From positions 22,756,501 to 22,820,500 of the forward strand of contig JAKSXM010000007.1 in the NCBI GenBank assembly GCA_022575985.1: 64,000 nt of DNA, in the 5' to 3' direction. The stretch comes from Anagrus nilaparvatae (Eukaryota; Arthropoda; Insecta; Hymenoptera; Mymaridae). The notes below the pieces were generated by a model that was not told the DNA's origin, made no database searches, and worked only from the letters and a program-made list of their open reading frames with translations. Position 1 is the first letter of the stretch, and each line of letters starts with the position of its first letter. This document shows, piece by piece, positions 41,801 through 48,716 of the stretch. A program made the position numbers and the translations under genes.

Positions 41801-44800
41801 TGATAATAAAGACAAATTGCATAAATAAGTTAGTGAGAACTCCGTCACTAATAAGTTTCTGAAAAATTTTTTTAAAATTAATTACAAGCGGAGTCTAATA
41901 ATCGAATCACCAATCTAGTAAACTGTAAATCAAATACTGTCACTTATTGGAAAACAATATTACTGAAGGTTAGCAATTTTACTTCGAATCAGTAATATTA
42001 CAAAAAATTCTATAAAATTTACGAAAATCTACCTGTTCCAATTTATCGCAACCAGTTTTTTTCAGTGTATATTTTAACATTTACATCTGTTATTAGTTCT
42101 ATTTACTTTATTTTCCATTATCCCTGACACAAATTTGACAATTTCAGATTTTTAACAAAAAAATGCCAACGAAAATTCTGTCAGTATTTTTTTCAACAAT
42201 TATAAAAATCATTTACGTTGGCTTCAAATTTTTATGATTTTTACTGCAATAAACGAGGTAACAAAAAAAATTTCAAGCACTTTTCTCGCAACACCTATAT
42301 TACGCCCCTATCTCCCCCAAAAATAAGCACTGATCAATATATTTCTGTTAAAAATATGAATAAATACATTTGTTTTTTACATCATAATTTATGCGCAGTT
42401 TTGCATAAAAAAATGAAAACAATATTTTATTGTTTGTATACGAAAACCTAAAAATTTGCATTTGAAGTATTCATAATTGAATGAAAATATAACAAAAAAT
42501 CAATTTATAACTTTTTTTATTTACGTAAAAATAGGCATATATTTAATAAAAAAAAGTATTTTTCAAAATAATTTAATTTGAAAAATAATATTCAAACACT
42601 ATTTAAGCGAAAAATGTAACGTTTTATAACAAATATATAACTAGAAGCTAATTTATTCCCACGTAATAAACAATGAAAATTTTTAACAGTATAAAAATTC
42701 CATACATAACTTGAAAATTTTAAACTAGTTGCGAATAAATTAATTGAAAGAAACTTGTTTTTACTGTACTTTGTTACCTATTTTATTATATGACCAGGGA
42801 ACAAAACAAATAAACAACTACATAATTCAATAAATGTATAATAAAATTTCTCATTATTAATTAGCAAATGAATAAAAATTTAATTGTAATAGCTTTTACA
42901 GTACTTTAACATACAAGTTTATATTGAATAACAATGAAATAATAAAAAAAAAAAATTTTTTTCGAAACAGGATGGTACTAACAATAACGGTTATGTACCT
43001 TACGTTGATTATTCCCGTGATTATATGCCACCTGCTACGCAAGGAATTGCAAATTCGCGAGAATCACTCAGTAGGATTCCATCGCAAAGTATATTAGCAT
43101 CTAAAAAGATGGCATTGAATTCTGCTAATTTAACGCCAACACAAACAACACCAATTATAGATCCACGTTTTTCTGCTACCTATGGAAACCCATATCTCAG
43201 GTTAGTTTTTAATTTATTGAACAAATTACGTCTTCTACATTTTAATGAATTTTTTAATAATCCTCTATACTTTTTTTATTCAATAAATTTAGAATGTCAG
43301 CACTAGATCATCTGCGACATGCACCTCATACAGCTATACCTGGTGTTACACCAGCACCACCACCTTACACTCAAGCAATGAGAATGAATAATTTGAATTC
43401 TATGAATGGAGCTGGACCACAGGTTTGTGTTATTTGTGTTATATTTTTATTTCTGCATTTATCAAAAAAATTGCAATTTTTTTTTTTTTTAGTTTCTGTA
43501 TATGAAATTTTTATAATACAAAAACCATCCATCATAAATGTATATATAGATTGTATCAATGTTTTTTCCTCCTCTTAACAAAAGTTCAAAAATTTTTTAT
43601 TTTTTCACCTATCATTTATACAGTTATACACAAAATCAACAATATAAATCAAAAATACATATAAACGGAAGACACGATAAGGTGACGAATGACTTTATGT
43701 TCAGATTTCATTTTAACGAAATAAACTGAATTTTTTTCCTTTTCGTATTTATTTTTTTCTGTCATAAATATAAATTCAACAAAAATACAGTCTAGGTATC
43801 GTTATTAATTGTTAAAGAGTCACGTTATCATTTTTTTTTATTTTACAAAAAATTTAATATTATTTTAGAGCTTCTCTTTTTTACTCTAACTTAATTGTCT
43901 TCTCGATTTTTATATGTATGAAATATAAAGTATACGTGACTGTAGATAAATTTAAGGTTGACAAAAAAATGAAGTAAAAAAATTTTTTAATACATAAAAT
44001 ATATAGTAATTGAAAATTTTATTTAATAAAGGTAGTTGTACTCTTATATTTCTCCTTTTATTTATTTCAATTGAGTTAAAAGTAAATAAATAGAAATATA
44101 AATCTCAATTACACATTTAATTTATAAGAAATGACACATCAAATTACTTTATATATAACACTATACACTTCACGTGCAATATAATAAAGAATCAATTTAT
44201 ATTATATGGAAGAGGATTTCTCAATTTGCAGAATTTAGTTAATAATCTTTTTATTTTATTTTATTTTTTTTTTTTTTATTAAATTTTTAAATTTGAAATT
44301 ACGATGTTTATTTGGGATTTTATACAAAAATGTTTTTAAATTGGGATAATGATTCGTGAAATACATTTTTATTACAATAGGGCAGCCGTCAATTAAAATT
44401 TTTTTCCTCAATTTTCACCATTGTACGTTCAATTTTTGATTTTAATTGTTTTAGTTTCTGGATCGTTTTTTTAAATAATTTTTTTTAATTTTACCCTCAG
44501 CAGTAAAAAAAAGTAACATATGAGCTACAGAGCTTCTTAAATCTGGGCAGATTTTGTCCCGAGAACAACTTTTCTAACAATTAAATGAAATAATTCCTAA
44601 AATTTGTTTTAAAATTCAAGCAAATATTTTAATTTTAATCTATTACTTAAAAACTTATAATCGGTTAAGTTCCTAAAACCGAATTATTCCAAGTCCTTAA
44701 ACCTGAATTATTCTAAGTCCAGTATCTAATCCCACATTTTTCAAAGTCCCTAAATTTAAATTATTCTAATTTTCTAAACCTAAATTAATTCTAAGTTCCT

Positions 44801-45905
44801 AATCCCAGATCTTTCAAAATCCCTAAATTGAAATTATTCTAAGTCTAATTTGACCCTCCCCCCCCCTTAATTTTCAAGTTCTGAGGTACCTCCTCCCTAT
44901 AAACATGTTCTATGTTAAAAAATAATTACTAAAGCTAAACGTGTCCCCTGGAGAAAATAAAAATAACATAAAAGCAACAGTATTTCTGGGATCTGGGCAG
45001 AATTTCTGAGACACACTTTTCTGTCACTGGATGAAATTATACGAAAATTCTTTGAAGACAAATTTGAAAAGTTTCTGAAAAATTAAAAAAAAAATAAATA
45101 AAAGAATTCATAAATATATTTAGAAAATGTCATTTTACTTTTTTTTGTACAAGTTTTCAAAAATTTTTCAGTAAAAATTTTCAAGGACCCCGGAAATTGA
45201 GTAAGAATTTTCCTGAGATTTCCAACGTATCCTGAAAATTTTGACCTGAACCTGCTAAAATTAGAACAATTGTGATGCTTTTATTTTATTTCTGTTATCA
45301 CCAGGGCCATTGAGAAATATTTTGCCATATACATAAAAACTGAATTTAACCTTTTATATTATTTTGGAAGACTCATAAAACATATCTTTTAAATAAGTTA
45401 TGACACTTTGAATAAACAAAAAAGTTTCTCATTTATTTTTGCTGAAAATATAAAAGAAGCACACATAAAAAAGTAAATGATAAAAGGAAAAAAAAAATGT
45501 TTTCTTTAAAAAAAATAATACATTTTTTTTTTCATAGAAGAATGAATTTTAATTTGTTAAACGAGCATAAAACAAAAAAACAAAAAAACGAAGTTAATTC
45601 ATAATTAATTAATGTCTCTTTCATAATATATTCTCTTCCATCATGATAAATAGTTGACTCACTTCCTCATAAACACTTTGACTGCCCCAGAAATTATTAT
45701 TTTGTTATTTAATTTACTTTATTATTATTTTTAGTATTTGTGTTGTGAAAATAAAATAGACTAATATTATTGGTTTTAACGCCAGTTATTTTATATGCAG
45801 GCACCATTTTCAACAGCCCATTACATAACAGGTGGACCCAATGGTGGAGTGGTAACAGCTAAAAGGACAAATGTTATTAGTAGTACATTAGCAACACATG
45901 TATGA
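5613..45905 (+). CDS. rst/kirre: Rst/Kirre (Neph1-family) five-Ig cell-adhesion receptor, 12 exons
   Basis: Homophilic/heterophilic adhesion receptor of the irregular chiasm C-roughest / kin-of-irre / Neph1 family. In insects it acts at the plasma membrane in myoblast fusion, eye patterning, axon guidance and nephrocyte junctions, paired with Sns/Hibris-type partners (family knowledge). Exons: 5613-5941, 19251-19483, 30661-30861, 35847-35974, 36181-36332, 36580-36890, 36949-37189, 40003-40158, 40645-40895, 42971-43200, 43293-43422, 45801-45905. All junctions are GT-AG and phases agree. Counting from the ATG at 5671 gives 802 residues. Ig cysteine pairs are C52/C110, C158/C217, C266/C310, C352/C393 and C435/C494, with core tryptophans at 63, 171, 279, 364 and 448. 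The transmembrane helix is about 521-543. The tail has the family-type motif YVPYVDYSRDY and ends in THV, a class I PDZ ligand. Drosophila Rst is 764 residues. The signal peptide is probably incomplete because the start may lie in an upstream exon. Kirre versus Rst orthology cannot be settled by eye. Confidence 0.95.
6763..7169. mobile_element. Palindromic MITE, copy 1 (TACACTGTAAAAA ends)
   Basis: 407-bp element whose ends are inverted copies: left TACACTGTAAAAACTAATTT, right end complementary TACACTGCAAAAAGTAATTT. The terminal match runs about 25 bp with two mismatches. The interior is also largely palindromic, rich in TCGAGAATTCTCGA and TTTTTATCGAAT words. It has no coding capacity. Related copies lie at about 56870 and 25907. 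Confidence 0.8.
7557..7586. repeat. (TC)n microsatellite
   Basis: Uninterrupted run of TC dinucleotides of about 30 bp in the first large receptor intron. A shorter CT run lies near 8603-8622. Confidence 0.9.
9320..10160. mobile_element. Inverted-repeat element with GTCCCTAAA subrepeats, copy 1
   Basis: Left arm near 9327-9400 (AGATAATACTCTGC ... GTAAACACAACCA ... GGAACATGC) is the inverse of a right arm near 10087-10150 (GAACATGTTCCATGC ... TTGGTTGTGTAG ... ACAAACCGG). Inside the arms the left side repeats AATTATTCTAAGTCCC and the right side repeats its complement GGGACTTAGAATAATTT. No protein is encoded. Boundaries are approximate. Relatives lie at about 14515-15800, 38640-39130, 44640-44960 and 55370-55640. 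Confidence 0.65.
12531..13239. mobile_element. 709-bp TIR element with two 160-bp direct repeats and GGCACGAT hairpins
   Basis: The left end AGGCACGATCAC (12531) and the complementary right end GTGATCGTGCCT (13228-13239) form a perfect 12-bp terminal inverted repeat. Inside, 12531-12690 and 12991-13150 are direct repeats of the same length. Each opens with a hairpin whose arms are GGCACGAT and ATCGTGCC around the inner palindrome TATGCAATACATA. Both copies also share TTTGGTCCCCAGGTCATTCC. No target-site duplication is evident and no protein is encoded. Confidence 0.65.
14193..14428. repeat. Direct repeat pair flanking a hairpin
   Basis: AATTACAAGCTCTAATTGGG plus about 18 further bases occurs at 14193-14230 and again at 14391-14428, 198 bp apart. 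Between them, 14254-14279 is a near-perfect hairpin with GTACCAG and CTGGTAC arms around a GGG/CCC core. Nature unknown; probably part of a repetitive element. Confidence 0.6.
14515..15800. mobile_element. Inverted-repeat element with GTCCCTAAA subrepeats, copy 2
   Basis: The left side carries many copies of TTNTAAGTCCCTAAA (14560-14750). The right side carries the complement (15580-15720), followed by a terminal block (TTGGTTGTGTGCAAACACAAACC near 15755) that matches the right end of copy 1. The centre includes GC-richer sequence with two poly-G runs near 15350 and 15510. ORFs of 74 and 110 codons across 15289-15621 overlap on opposite strands inside this repeat and are not genes. Confidence 0.6.
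16125..17939. repeat. ~155-bp tandem array with three-monomer higher-order period
   Basis: Ten anchors of the word AGTACTTTCA or a variant lie at 16230, 16387, 16542, 16696, 16853, 17008, 17161, 17318, 17470 and 17627, spaced 152 to 157 bp. Three monomer types follow in order (A with TATCAGATTCGAG, B with ATATCGCCGGTCGCAATAT, C with GGTATCAGATCCAAAAAATG), giving a period of about 466 bp. The monomer at 17318 is an A/B hybrid that shortens one period to 309 bp. The array is bracketed by an 11-bp inverted repeat, GGTTCCTCAAA at 16125 and its complement ending at 17939, so it may sit inside a TIR element. Confidence 0.85.
17777..17822. repeat. (AC)n microsatellite
   Basis: Run of AC dinucleotides at the downstream edge of the 155-bp array, inside the inverted-repeat bracket. 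Confidence 0.9.
19251..19483 (+). CDS. rst/kirre: Receptor exon 2: end of Ig1, start of Ig2
   Basis: Acceptor GTTTTTTCAG, donor GTAAGT. The exon completes a split glycine codon and encodes residues 91-168. It holds the Ig1 F-strand signature DDGVYQC (C110), the inter-domain segment VPPQKPKITQGD and the first cysteine of Ig2 (C158 in LECTS). It ends in phase 0 at KPPAE, immediately before the ITWIDG segment of the next exon. Confidence 0.95.
20555..20805. repeat. ~250-bp foldback repeat
   Basis: The left arm (about 20559-20616, ACCAAAATTTTTTTCTTAAAG, then GCTTATTTTAGGACTTAG) is the inverse of the right arm (about 20745-20803, CTAAGACCTAAAATAAGCC, then TTAAGAAAAAAATTTTGGTC). Roughly 55-bp arms with few mismatches. 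No coding potential; probably a MITE. Confidence 0.7.
25907..26240. mobile_element. Palindromic MITE, related to copies at 6763 and 56870
   Basis: Left end TACACTGTTAAAAATACCCT and right end complementary TACAATGTTAAAAATACCCT give about 27 bp of terminal inverted repeat with two mismatches. The 334-bp element is made of ACGAAAA/TTTTCGT-type words in both orientations. No coding capacity. Confidence 0.8.
27166..27845. mobile_element. 680-bp long-arm foldback MITE
   Basis: The two halves are inverted copies of each other along nearly their full length (about 330-bp arms). They start with TAGAGTGGACCTTATTTTGA on the left and end with the complement of TAGAGTGGACCTAATTTTGA on the right. The centre is a turn between AATACATT and AATGTATT. 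Both sides abut TATATA runs, consistent with a TA target duplication. The 63-codon frame at 27655-27846 is a by-product of the right arm. As part of an intron it would be transcribed and could fold into a long dsRNA hairpin (inference). Confidence 0.85.
30661..30861 (+). CDS. rst/kirre: Receptor exon 3: rest of Ig2
   Basis: Acceptor AATGTTATAG, donor GTGAAT. Encodes residues 169-235 in phase 0/0, from ITWIDGLG (core tryptophan 171) through TFTCQSQNAADRT (C217) to AKLRVE. The ITWIDGLG and NAADRT segments closely match the family. The frame continues past the donor for 30 codons before a stop, but that extension is low in complexity and is intron. Confidence 0.95.
31666..31815. mobile_element. 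150-bp MITE
   Basis: Left end AAGCCCTTTCTACGCCCGAT and the complement of the right end AAGCCCTTACTACACCAGAT form about 24 bp of terminal inverted repeat with few mismatches. A second inverted pair inside (CTAGTCTAGC and GCTAGACTAT) extends the hairpin. Target duplication not clear. Confidence 0.7.
33253..34649 (-). mobile_element. 1.4-kb TIR DNA transposon remnant (CACTA/EnSpm-like)
   Basis: Left end CCCTTGTGGCAAAAC and right end complementary CCCTTGTGGCAAAAT define the element. The subterminal regions on both sides carry many copies of the short motif TCTGGCCAGA or TTCTGGNC in both orientations, the usual subterminal-repeat layout of CACTA-type elements. Flanking bases are AA on both sides, so at best a 2-bp duplication is visible, which weakens the CACTA call (normally 3 bp). 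The only coding content is the minus-strand frame 34213-33719. The catalytic part of a transposase is missing, so the copy is a deletion derivative. Confidence 0.75.
33719..34213 (-). pseudogene. Transposase C-terminal fragment, 164 codons
   Basis: An uninterrupted frame from MRKSKISQMIRKDIPDDFPR. It includes CGPIVLKKIVNDNLCKHFLH, YARHYLDIYV, YGEEFASINIHNLLQVCDDI and LSAYDFESYIGSDVKKCLR. This order (pronounced YG-x-x-F, NIHNLL, DFE-x-Y) resembles the C-terminal domain found in many arthropod and cnidarian transposon-derived proteins, comparable with the DUF4218 part of EnSpm/CACTA transposases (recognition from memory, no search run). It lies wholly inside the TIRs at 33253 and 34649. Given the missing catalytic half it is called a fragment. 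The frame is intact, so it could be recent or could derive from a spliced gene. Confidence 0.7.
35847..35974 (+). CDS. rst/kirre: Receptor exon 4: start of Ig3
   Basis: Acceptor TTAAAAG ending at 35846, donor GTAAGT at 35975. Encodes residues 236-277 plus two bases of K278: VRYAPKV linker, then ELRFKCRAEANPP with the first Ig3 cysteine (C266). Phase 0 start, phase 2 end. Confidence 0.93.
36181..36332 (+). CDS. rst/kirre: Receptor exon 5: rest of Ig3
   Basis: Acceptor TGTTTTCTAG, donor GTAAGA at 36333. The first base completes lysine 278, giving YKWYIND. Core W279 and C310 (AIVKCEVYN) complete Ig3, followed by NDVGKSEETKTLDVT, matching the family's VGKSE turn. Ends in phase 1. The preceding intron is 206 bp. 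Confidence 0.94.
36580..36890 (+). CDS. rst/kirre: Receptor exon 6: Ig4
   Basis: Acceptor TATATATAG (weak pyrimidine tract), donor GTATGT. Encodes residues 329-432. The sequence YGPQFRHPP opens the domain, C352 (ILQCDVDGNP) and C393 (ETAGRYYC) are the disulphide pair, and W364 is the core tryptophan. ETAGRYYC is a strong family signature. Short minus-strand frames across this exon are shadows. Confidence 0.95.
36949..37189 (+). CDS. rst/kirre: Receptor exon 7: Ig5
   Basis: Acceptor GACTTTGCAG, donor GTAAGT at 37190. It follows a 58-bp intron. Encodes residues 433-512: C435 (VKCIAKSVP), W448 (NWSYAGRE) and C494 (GDYNCTVTNSFG) complete the fifth Ig domain, with several NxS/T sites (for example NFST, NTSF, NCTV). 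Ends in phase 1. Confidence 0.95.
38640..39130. mobile_element. Fragment related to the GTCCCTAAA inverted-repeat family
   Basis: The segment near 38700-38800 (CCTCAAAAATCCCAAAACGA ... AGATAATACTTTG ... CTAAAAAACTTT) matches the left terminal region of the copy at 9240-9360 (AGATAATACTCTGC ... CTAAAAAAACTTTT). A second piece near 39040-39130 is in inverse orientation. The interior subrepeats are absent or diverged. Confidence 0.5.
39534..39654. repeat. 121-bp foldback with CGCTACGCTC core
   Basis: Left GTTGAACACGGGAAAAAA and the complement of the right GTTCAACAAGGGAAAAAA begin arms of about 40 bp that reach TTTCAATGC/GCATTGAAA. The loop holds CACTCGTTCGCTACGCTCAC. A shorter sequence with the same core (TGCTACGCTCGCTAG) occurs near 57340. 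Probably a MITE. Confidence 0.7.
40003..40158 (+). CDS. rst/kirre: Receptor exon 8: transmembrane helix
   Basis: Acceptor TTATATTTAG ending at 40002, donor GTAAGT at 40159. Encodes residues 513-564. The segment LVLIVVGLIVCVILIGIIV begins a 23-residue hydrophobic span (521-543), followed by basic HCRDGIK, the stop-transfer. An alternative acceptor ending at 40014 is also in phase and would remove four residues. Confidence 0.93.
40645..40895 (+). CDS. rst/kirre: Receptor exon 9: juxtamembrane cytoplasmic tail
   Basis: Acceptor ATATCTAG, donor GTAATT at 40896. Encodes residues 565-648, rich in Ser/Asp/Glu: ADRYRESDRSSNLSDVKADI, then SEGEGSTRG and MVGYRYSADYTEPSFPP. The NLSDVKADI segment corresponds to the family's NYSDLKVDI-type motif. 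Several Tyr and Ser sites could be phosphorylated (inference). Confidence 0.93.
42971..43200 (+). CDS. rst/kirre: Receptor exon 10: conserved YVPYVDYSRDY tail segment
   Basis: Acceptor CGAAACAG ending at 42970, donor GTTAGT at 43201. Encodes residues 649-724 plus two bases of R725. NGYVPYVDYSRDYMPP and IDPRFSATYGNPYLR match the Rst/Kirre cytoplasmic motifs (GYVPYGDYS and DPRYSAIYGNPYLR types). The 93-codon frame running past the donor is the same exon read into the intron. Confidence 0.95.
43293..43422 (+). CDS. rst/kirre: Receptor exon 11: proline-rich tail segment
   Basis: Acceptor AATTTAG ending at 43292 after a 92-bp intron, donor GTTTGT at 43423. Encodes residues 725-768, including ALDHLRHAPHTAIPGVTPAP and PPPYTQAMR, a possible SH3/WW-type proline motif. 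Ends in phase 0 at GAGPQ, so it can join any phase-0 terminal exon. Confidence 0.92.
43423..45800 (+). other. rst/kirre: Receptor intron 11 (2.4 kb)
   Basis: AT-rich. Between about 44640 and 44960 it holds a half copy of the GTCCCTAAA repeat family, flanked by two related segments of about 60 bp (CTGGGCAGATTTTG near 44545 and CTGGGCAGAATTTC near 44997). No extra exon recognised. Confidence 0.75.
44640..44960. mobile_element. GTCCCTAAA-family left-arm fragment
   Basis: Repeats of AATTATTCTAAGTCC and AAGTCCCTAAA in one orientation, then a C-rich run and TATAAACATGTTCTATG, as in the left halves of the copies at 9440-9610 and 14520-14830. The right arm is absent. Confidence 0.6.
45801..45905 (+). 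CDS. rst/kirre: Receptor terminal exon 12 with PDZ ligand
   Basis: Acceptor TTATATGCAG ending at 45800, TGA at 45903-45905. Encodes residues 769-802, APFSTAHYITGGPNGGVVTA to SSTLATHV. The last three residues THV form a class I PDZ-binding ligand, as in Neph1/Rst proteins, which supports this as the true C-terminus of the main isoform. Confidence 0.93.
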   Translation, partial: APFSTAHYITGGPNGGVVTAKRTNVISSTLATHV

Positions 45906-45935
45906 GAAGAATTTAAAAATCTCCCCAAAAATTAG

Positions 45936-46304
45936 AATTCGGGCCTTGTAAATTATTATCCTCGTCATCATCATCATCATCAACAGCATCATCATCATCA
46001 TCATAATCGTTTATATTATCATAAAGAAAAACCATCAAGTAGTTTCCATGAACCACGTTACTTTGTCTTCCAAAAGAATAGCAATAGAAGGAACGATGAA
46101 GAAAAAGATATCCATTATCGTTATTATCAAAGTATATTAAAAAGTCATAATTTATCGAATATGAGCAAGAAAAGAAATTTAACAGAAGAAAAAATCAATA
46201 ATTTACTTAGTCAATTATTACAAGCTACTAAATATCGTAATCGATTATTATTAGAACAACGAAATAAATTCAATAATTTTCGAATGAATGATACTTTTTT
46301 ATGA
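45936..46304 (+). CDS. Candidate alternative C-terminal coding segment of the receptor
   Basis: Two stops after the receptor (TGA 45903, TAG 45933), the same frame stays open for 122 codons to TGA at 46302, unusual for DNA this AT-rich. It has no early ATG. It encodes a His/Gln run from a (CAT)n tract, then YYHKEKPSSSFHEPRYFVF, NDEEKDIHYRYYQSIL and a basic, leucine-rich helix-like end (INNLLSQLLQATKYRN, LLLEQRNKF). A cAG acceptor ends at 45986, and an exon starting at 45987 would be phase 0, exactly matching the end of exon 11. That splice would replace the THV tail with 105 residues. It may instead be 3' UTR of the main isoform, or a separate small ORF from the ATG at 46162. Confidence 0.45.
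   Translation, partial: NSGLVNYYPRHHHHHQQHHHHHHNRLYYHKEKPSSSFHEPRYFVFQKNSNRRNDEEKDIHYRYYQSILKSHNLSNMSKKRNLTEEKINNLLSQLLQATKYRNRLLLEQRNKFNNFRMNDTFL
45964..46005. repeat. (CAT)n tract with a CAACAG interruption
   Basis: CAT trinucleotides broken by CAACAG at 45981-45986. They translate to a His/Gln run in the candidate tail and place an AG at 45985-45986. Confidence 0.85.
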
Positions 46305-48700
46305 AAATTAACAGATATCTTATCTTTTTTTTATCATCGATCAAGATGGAAACTATTATCATTAATTACTCTCTAAGTCTAAGCTTATATTTTAAGGGGA
46401 GTTTTTTAAAATTTATGCTTTTTTATTACTACTAATAATGTATGCCAGCCATCGTAAAGACAATCTCAAATAAATATATATGTATTATATATGGGTCATT
46501 CCATGTCCATTTCTGTAGTTTTAATAGGAAAAAACTATCGTTCAAGAGGCCAAAATTAACTTATAAATATTTTTTGGCTGCTTCTACCAAAAATCCAATT
46601 TAAAACTTATACGTAATTTTTGGCTAATTTTTTTCTCTTATAAACGTGTTTTTGTTTTATAATAAGTATTTAGCAAAAAGCCAAAAATTTTTAAATTGTG
46701 AAAATGTTGACCTATTTGAAAAACAAATTTTTCTCAAATAAAACTCATTCAGCATGAAATGACCCATATATAAAAGACAGATTTTCTATATAAATGTAAA
46801 AAATGAAAAAATTTTTTTAAGAAAAAGGTAAAAAAGCTTAAAAAAAAAAAAGATGTAATATTTATTAATTTAAATGTAAGTCTGTCTTTTCTATAAATGA
46901 CGAATTTTTTTTTAGTAAACTATAAGCAAAAAAAACTGTAAATATTATAAATAGTACATAAATTTCTTTATTTTATTTTAAAAGAAGAGAAATAAAAAAG
47001 AGAAAAAAAAGTATATTAAATAGTTAGTACAAAAAAGTAAATAAAATTATATTAAAAAATAGTCAAGTAATTTAATGAACGTCCATCAATAAGTTATAAT
47101 TTGTTATTTTAAATAAATAATTAAAACACACACTTGACTATTAAAACTGCAATTAAAAAAAGTAATATATATAGGTAAATATCAAAGTAGTTTCTCAGAC
47201 GGCTAATAATTTTATGAGTCGTTTGCAAGTTTCCACTTGGCCTGAAAATTGTATTATTATTATTATTATTATTATTGAAGAGAGCAAAAATTAATATTGT
47301 AAATATATATATATTTTTATTTTATTATTATTATTATTTGAAATAAATAAAAAAAAATTTTTCTCGTTTTTGTGGTGAAAAAATGTAAAATAAAATATTT
47401 TTCTATGTACAAATAATATAAAACGCAGAAAAGCTGATTTTAGCAATTCATTCTGTCTGTTTACGTTTACTATTGTATAATATTGACATTTTATATAATA
47501 TATGCGATTGAAAAAATATTCAAATTTTTCTCTGTATGTGTTAAAATTATATCCTTTTTTTTATTAAATTGAAAAATTCAATAGGTTCGAAAATATAATT
47601 TTAGAAAATTAAAACTTTAAAAAAACAGGGTAAAATCAATTATTTAGAATACAAATAAAATTCAGCATAATTTTGCATAAATTTAAAAAAAATTTCTGTT
47701 AAAAAAACACGAATATCCAAAAAAAAAGATAAACAAAAATTTTTTTTTTTTAACGTCAATATTTATAAAACAAGAGAGCTTAACAAAAAATATATATACT
47801 GTGCAATAGATAAAAAAAGTAATGGATTCAAGTAAATATTATTAGCGAAATTTTTTATTTTATACTTGTAAATTGTAAATAATTAATGTAAATACTTTGT
47901 AAAAGTAATTAAATTTTTAATTTTTAATTTAAAAATATGAAATCAAAATGAATTTTTTATAGGTCTAATAATATAAATTTAATTTATAGTGACTTGCCAA
48001 ATCCGGCCTTTAATATTAAATTTAAAAAATGTTGTTATATGATGTCAAATCTTATTTATTTTCAGTGTGTTTATGATAGAAAAAGCTTTTATAAGCTGTT
48101 TTTAAATTTAGGAAATGGGTTTTACTTAATTATTCTTATGTGTGTGTGTTATATTGTAATTAGGATTTTTGATTTACATTTATTGCTTTTATTATTACGC
48201 ACATGGAGTAGGTTAACTGCGAATCCAAAAAATATAATTTTAGGAACAGAAATATCACGAATTTTGAATTATTTGCTCATTTGGTCATGATTAGAACTTT
48301 GTGCAATAAAAGCAGTGAAAAAATGCGTCGTGATTGTGCTAGCCAGAATTTTAAGTCAAAATGAGGCTTTGATCCTCAATTTTTTATTGAAATTAGGTTC
48401 CATTTAAAATTTTAGATAAGTCAAAATGATAAAAACTTTTTCTTTTGAGCCTAATTTTTCTCTCTACTAGCATCGAGTACTCAATGTAAAATGCACAATA
48501 AATTTCGCACTTTGCGCATAAAATATACATAAATCAAATTCCACAACTAAAAATTTTTTTCACAAATACAAAAAACAAAAACGTTAATCTATATGGCTTA
48601 CATAATAATTTTTTATCAATAAAGTTTTTTCGATAACTAACTTTATTAAAAAAAAAAAATTTAATCTTGAAAAAAAATATTAAAAAATAAAAAAAAATTA
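46305..48700. other. Receptor 3' UTR and downstream intergenic DNA
   Basis: AT-rich with numerous AATAAA words (for example near 46470, 47104 and 47343), so the polyadenylation site cannot be fixed. Contains a 279-bp MITE at 46490 and an (ATT)n run at 47257-47277. The 98-codon frame at 47994-48290 shows no domain and is probably chance. Confidence 0.6.
46490..46768. mobile_element. 279-bp TA-flanked MITE in the receptor 3' region
   Basis: Left end TATGGGTCATTCCATG and right end complementary TATGGGTCATTTCATG form a 16-bp inverted repeat with one mismatch. Both sides abut TATA, consistent with a TA or TATA target duplication. No coding content. Confidence 0.75.
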
Positions 48701-48716
48701 ATTAAAAAAAAGTATA

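Noticed and set aside
45903..45935. Stop-codon readthrough from the receptor into the downstream frame
   Set aside because: Two in-frame stops (TGA 45903 and TAG 45933) would both have to be read through; alternative splicing to 45987 is simpler.
47994..48290. 98-codon ORF downstream of the receptor
   Set aside because: Hydrophobic low-complexity translation without a family match; likely chance in 3' flanking DNA.
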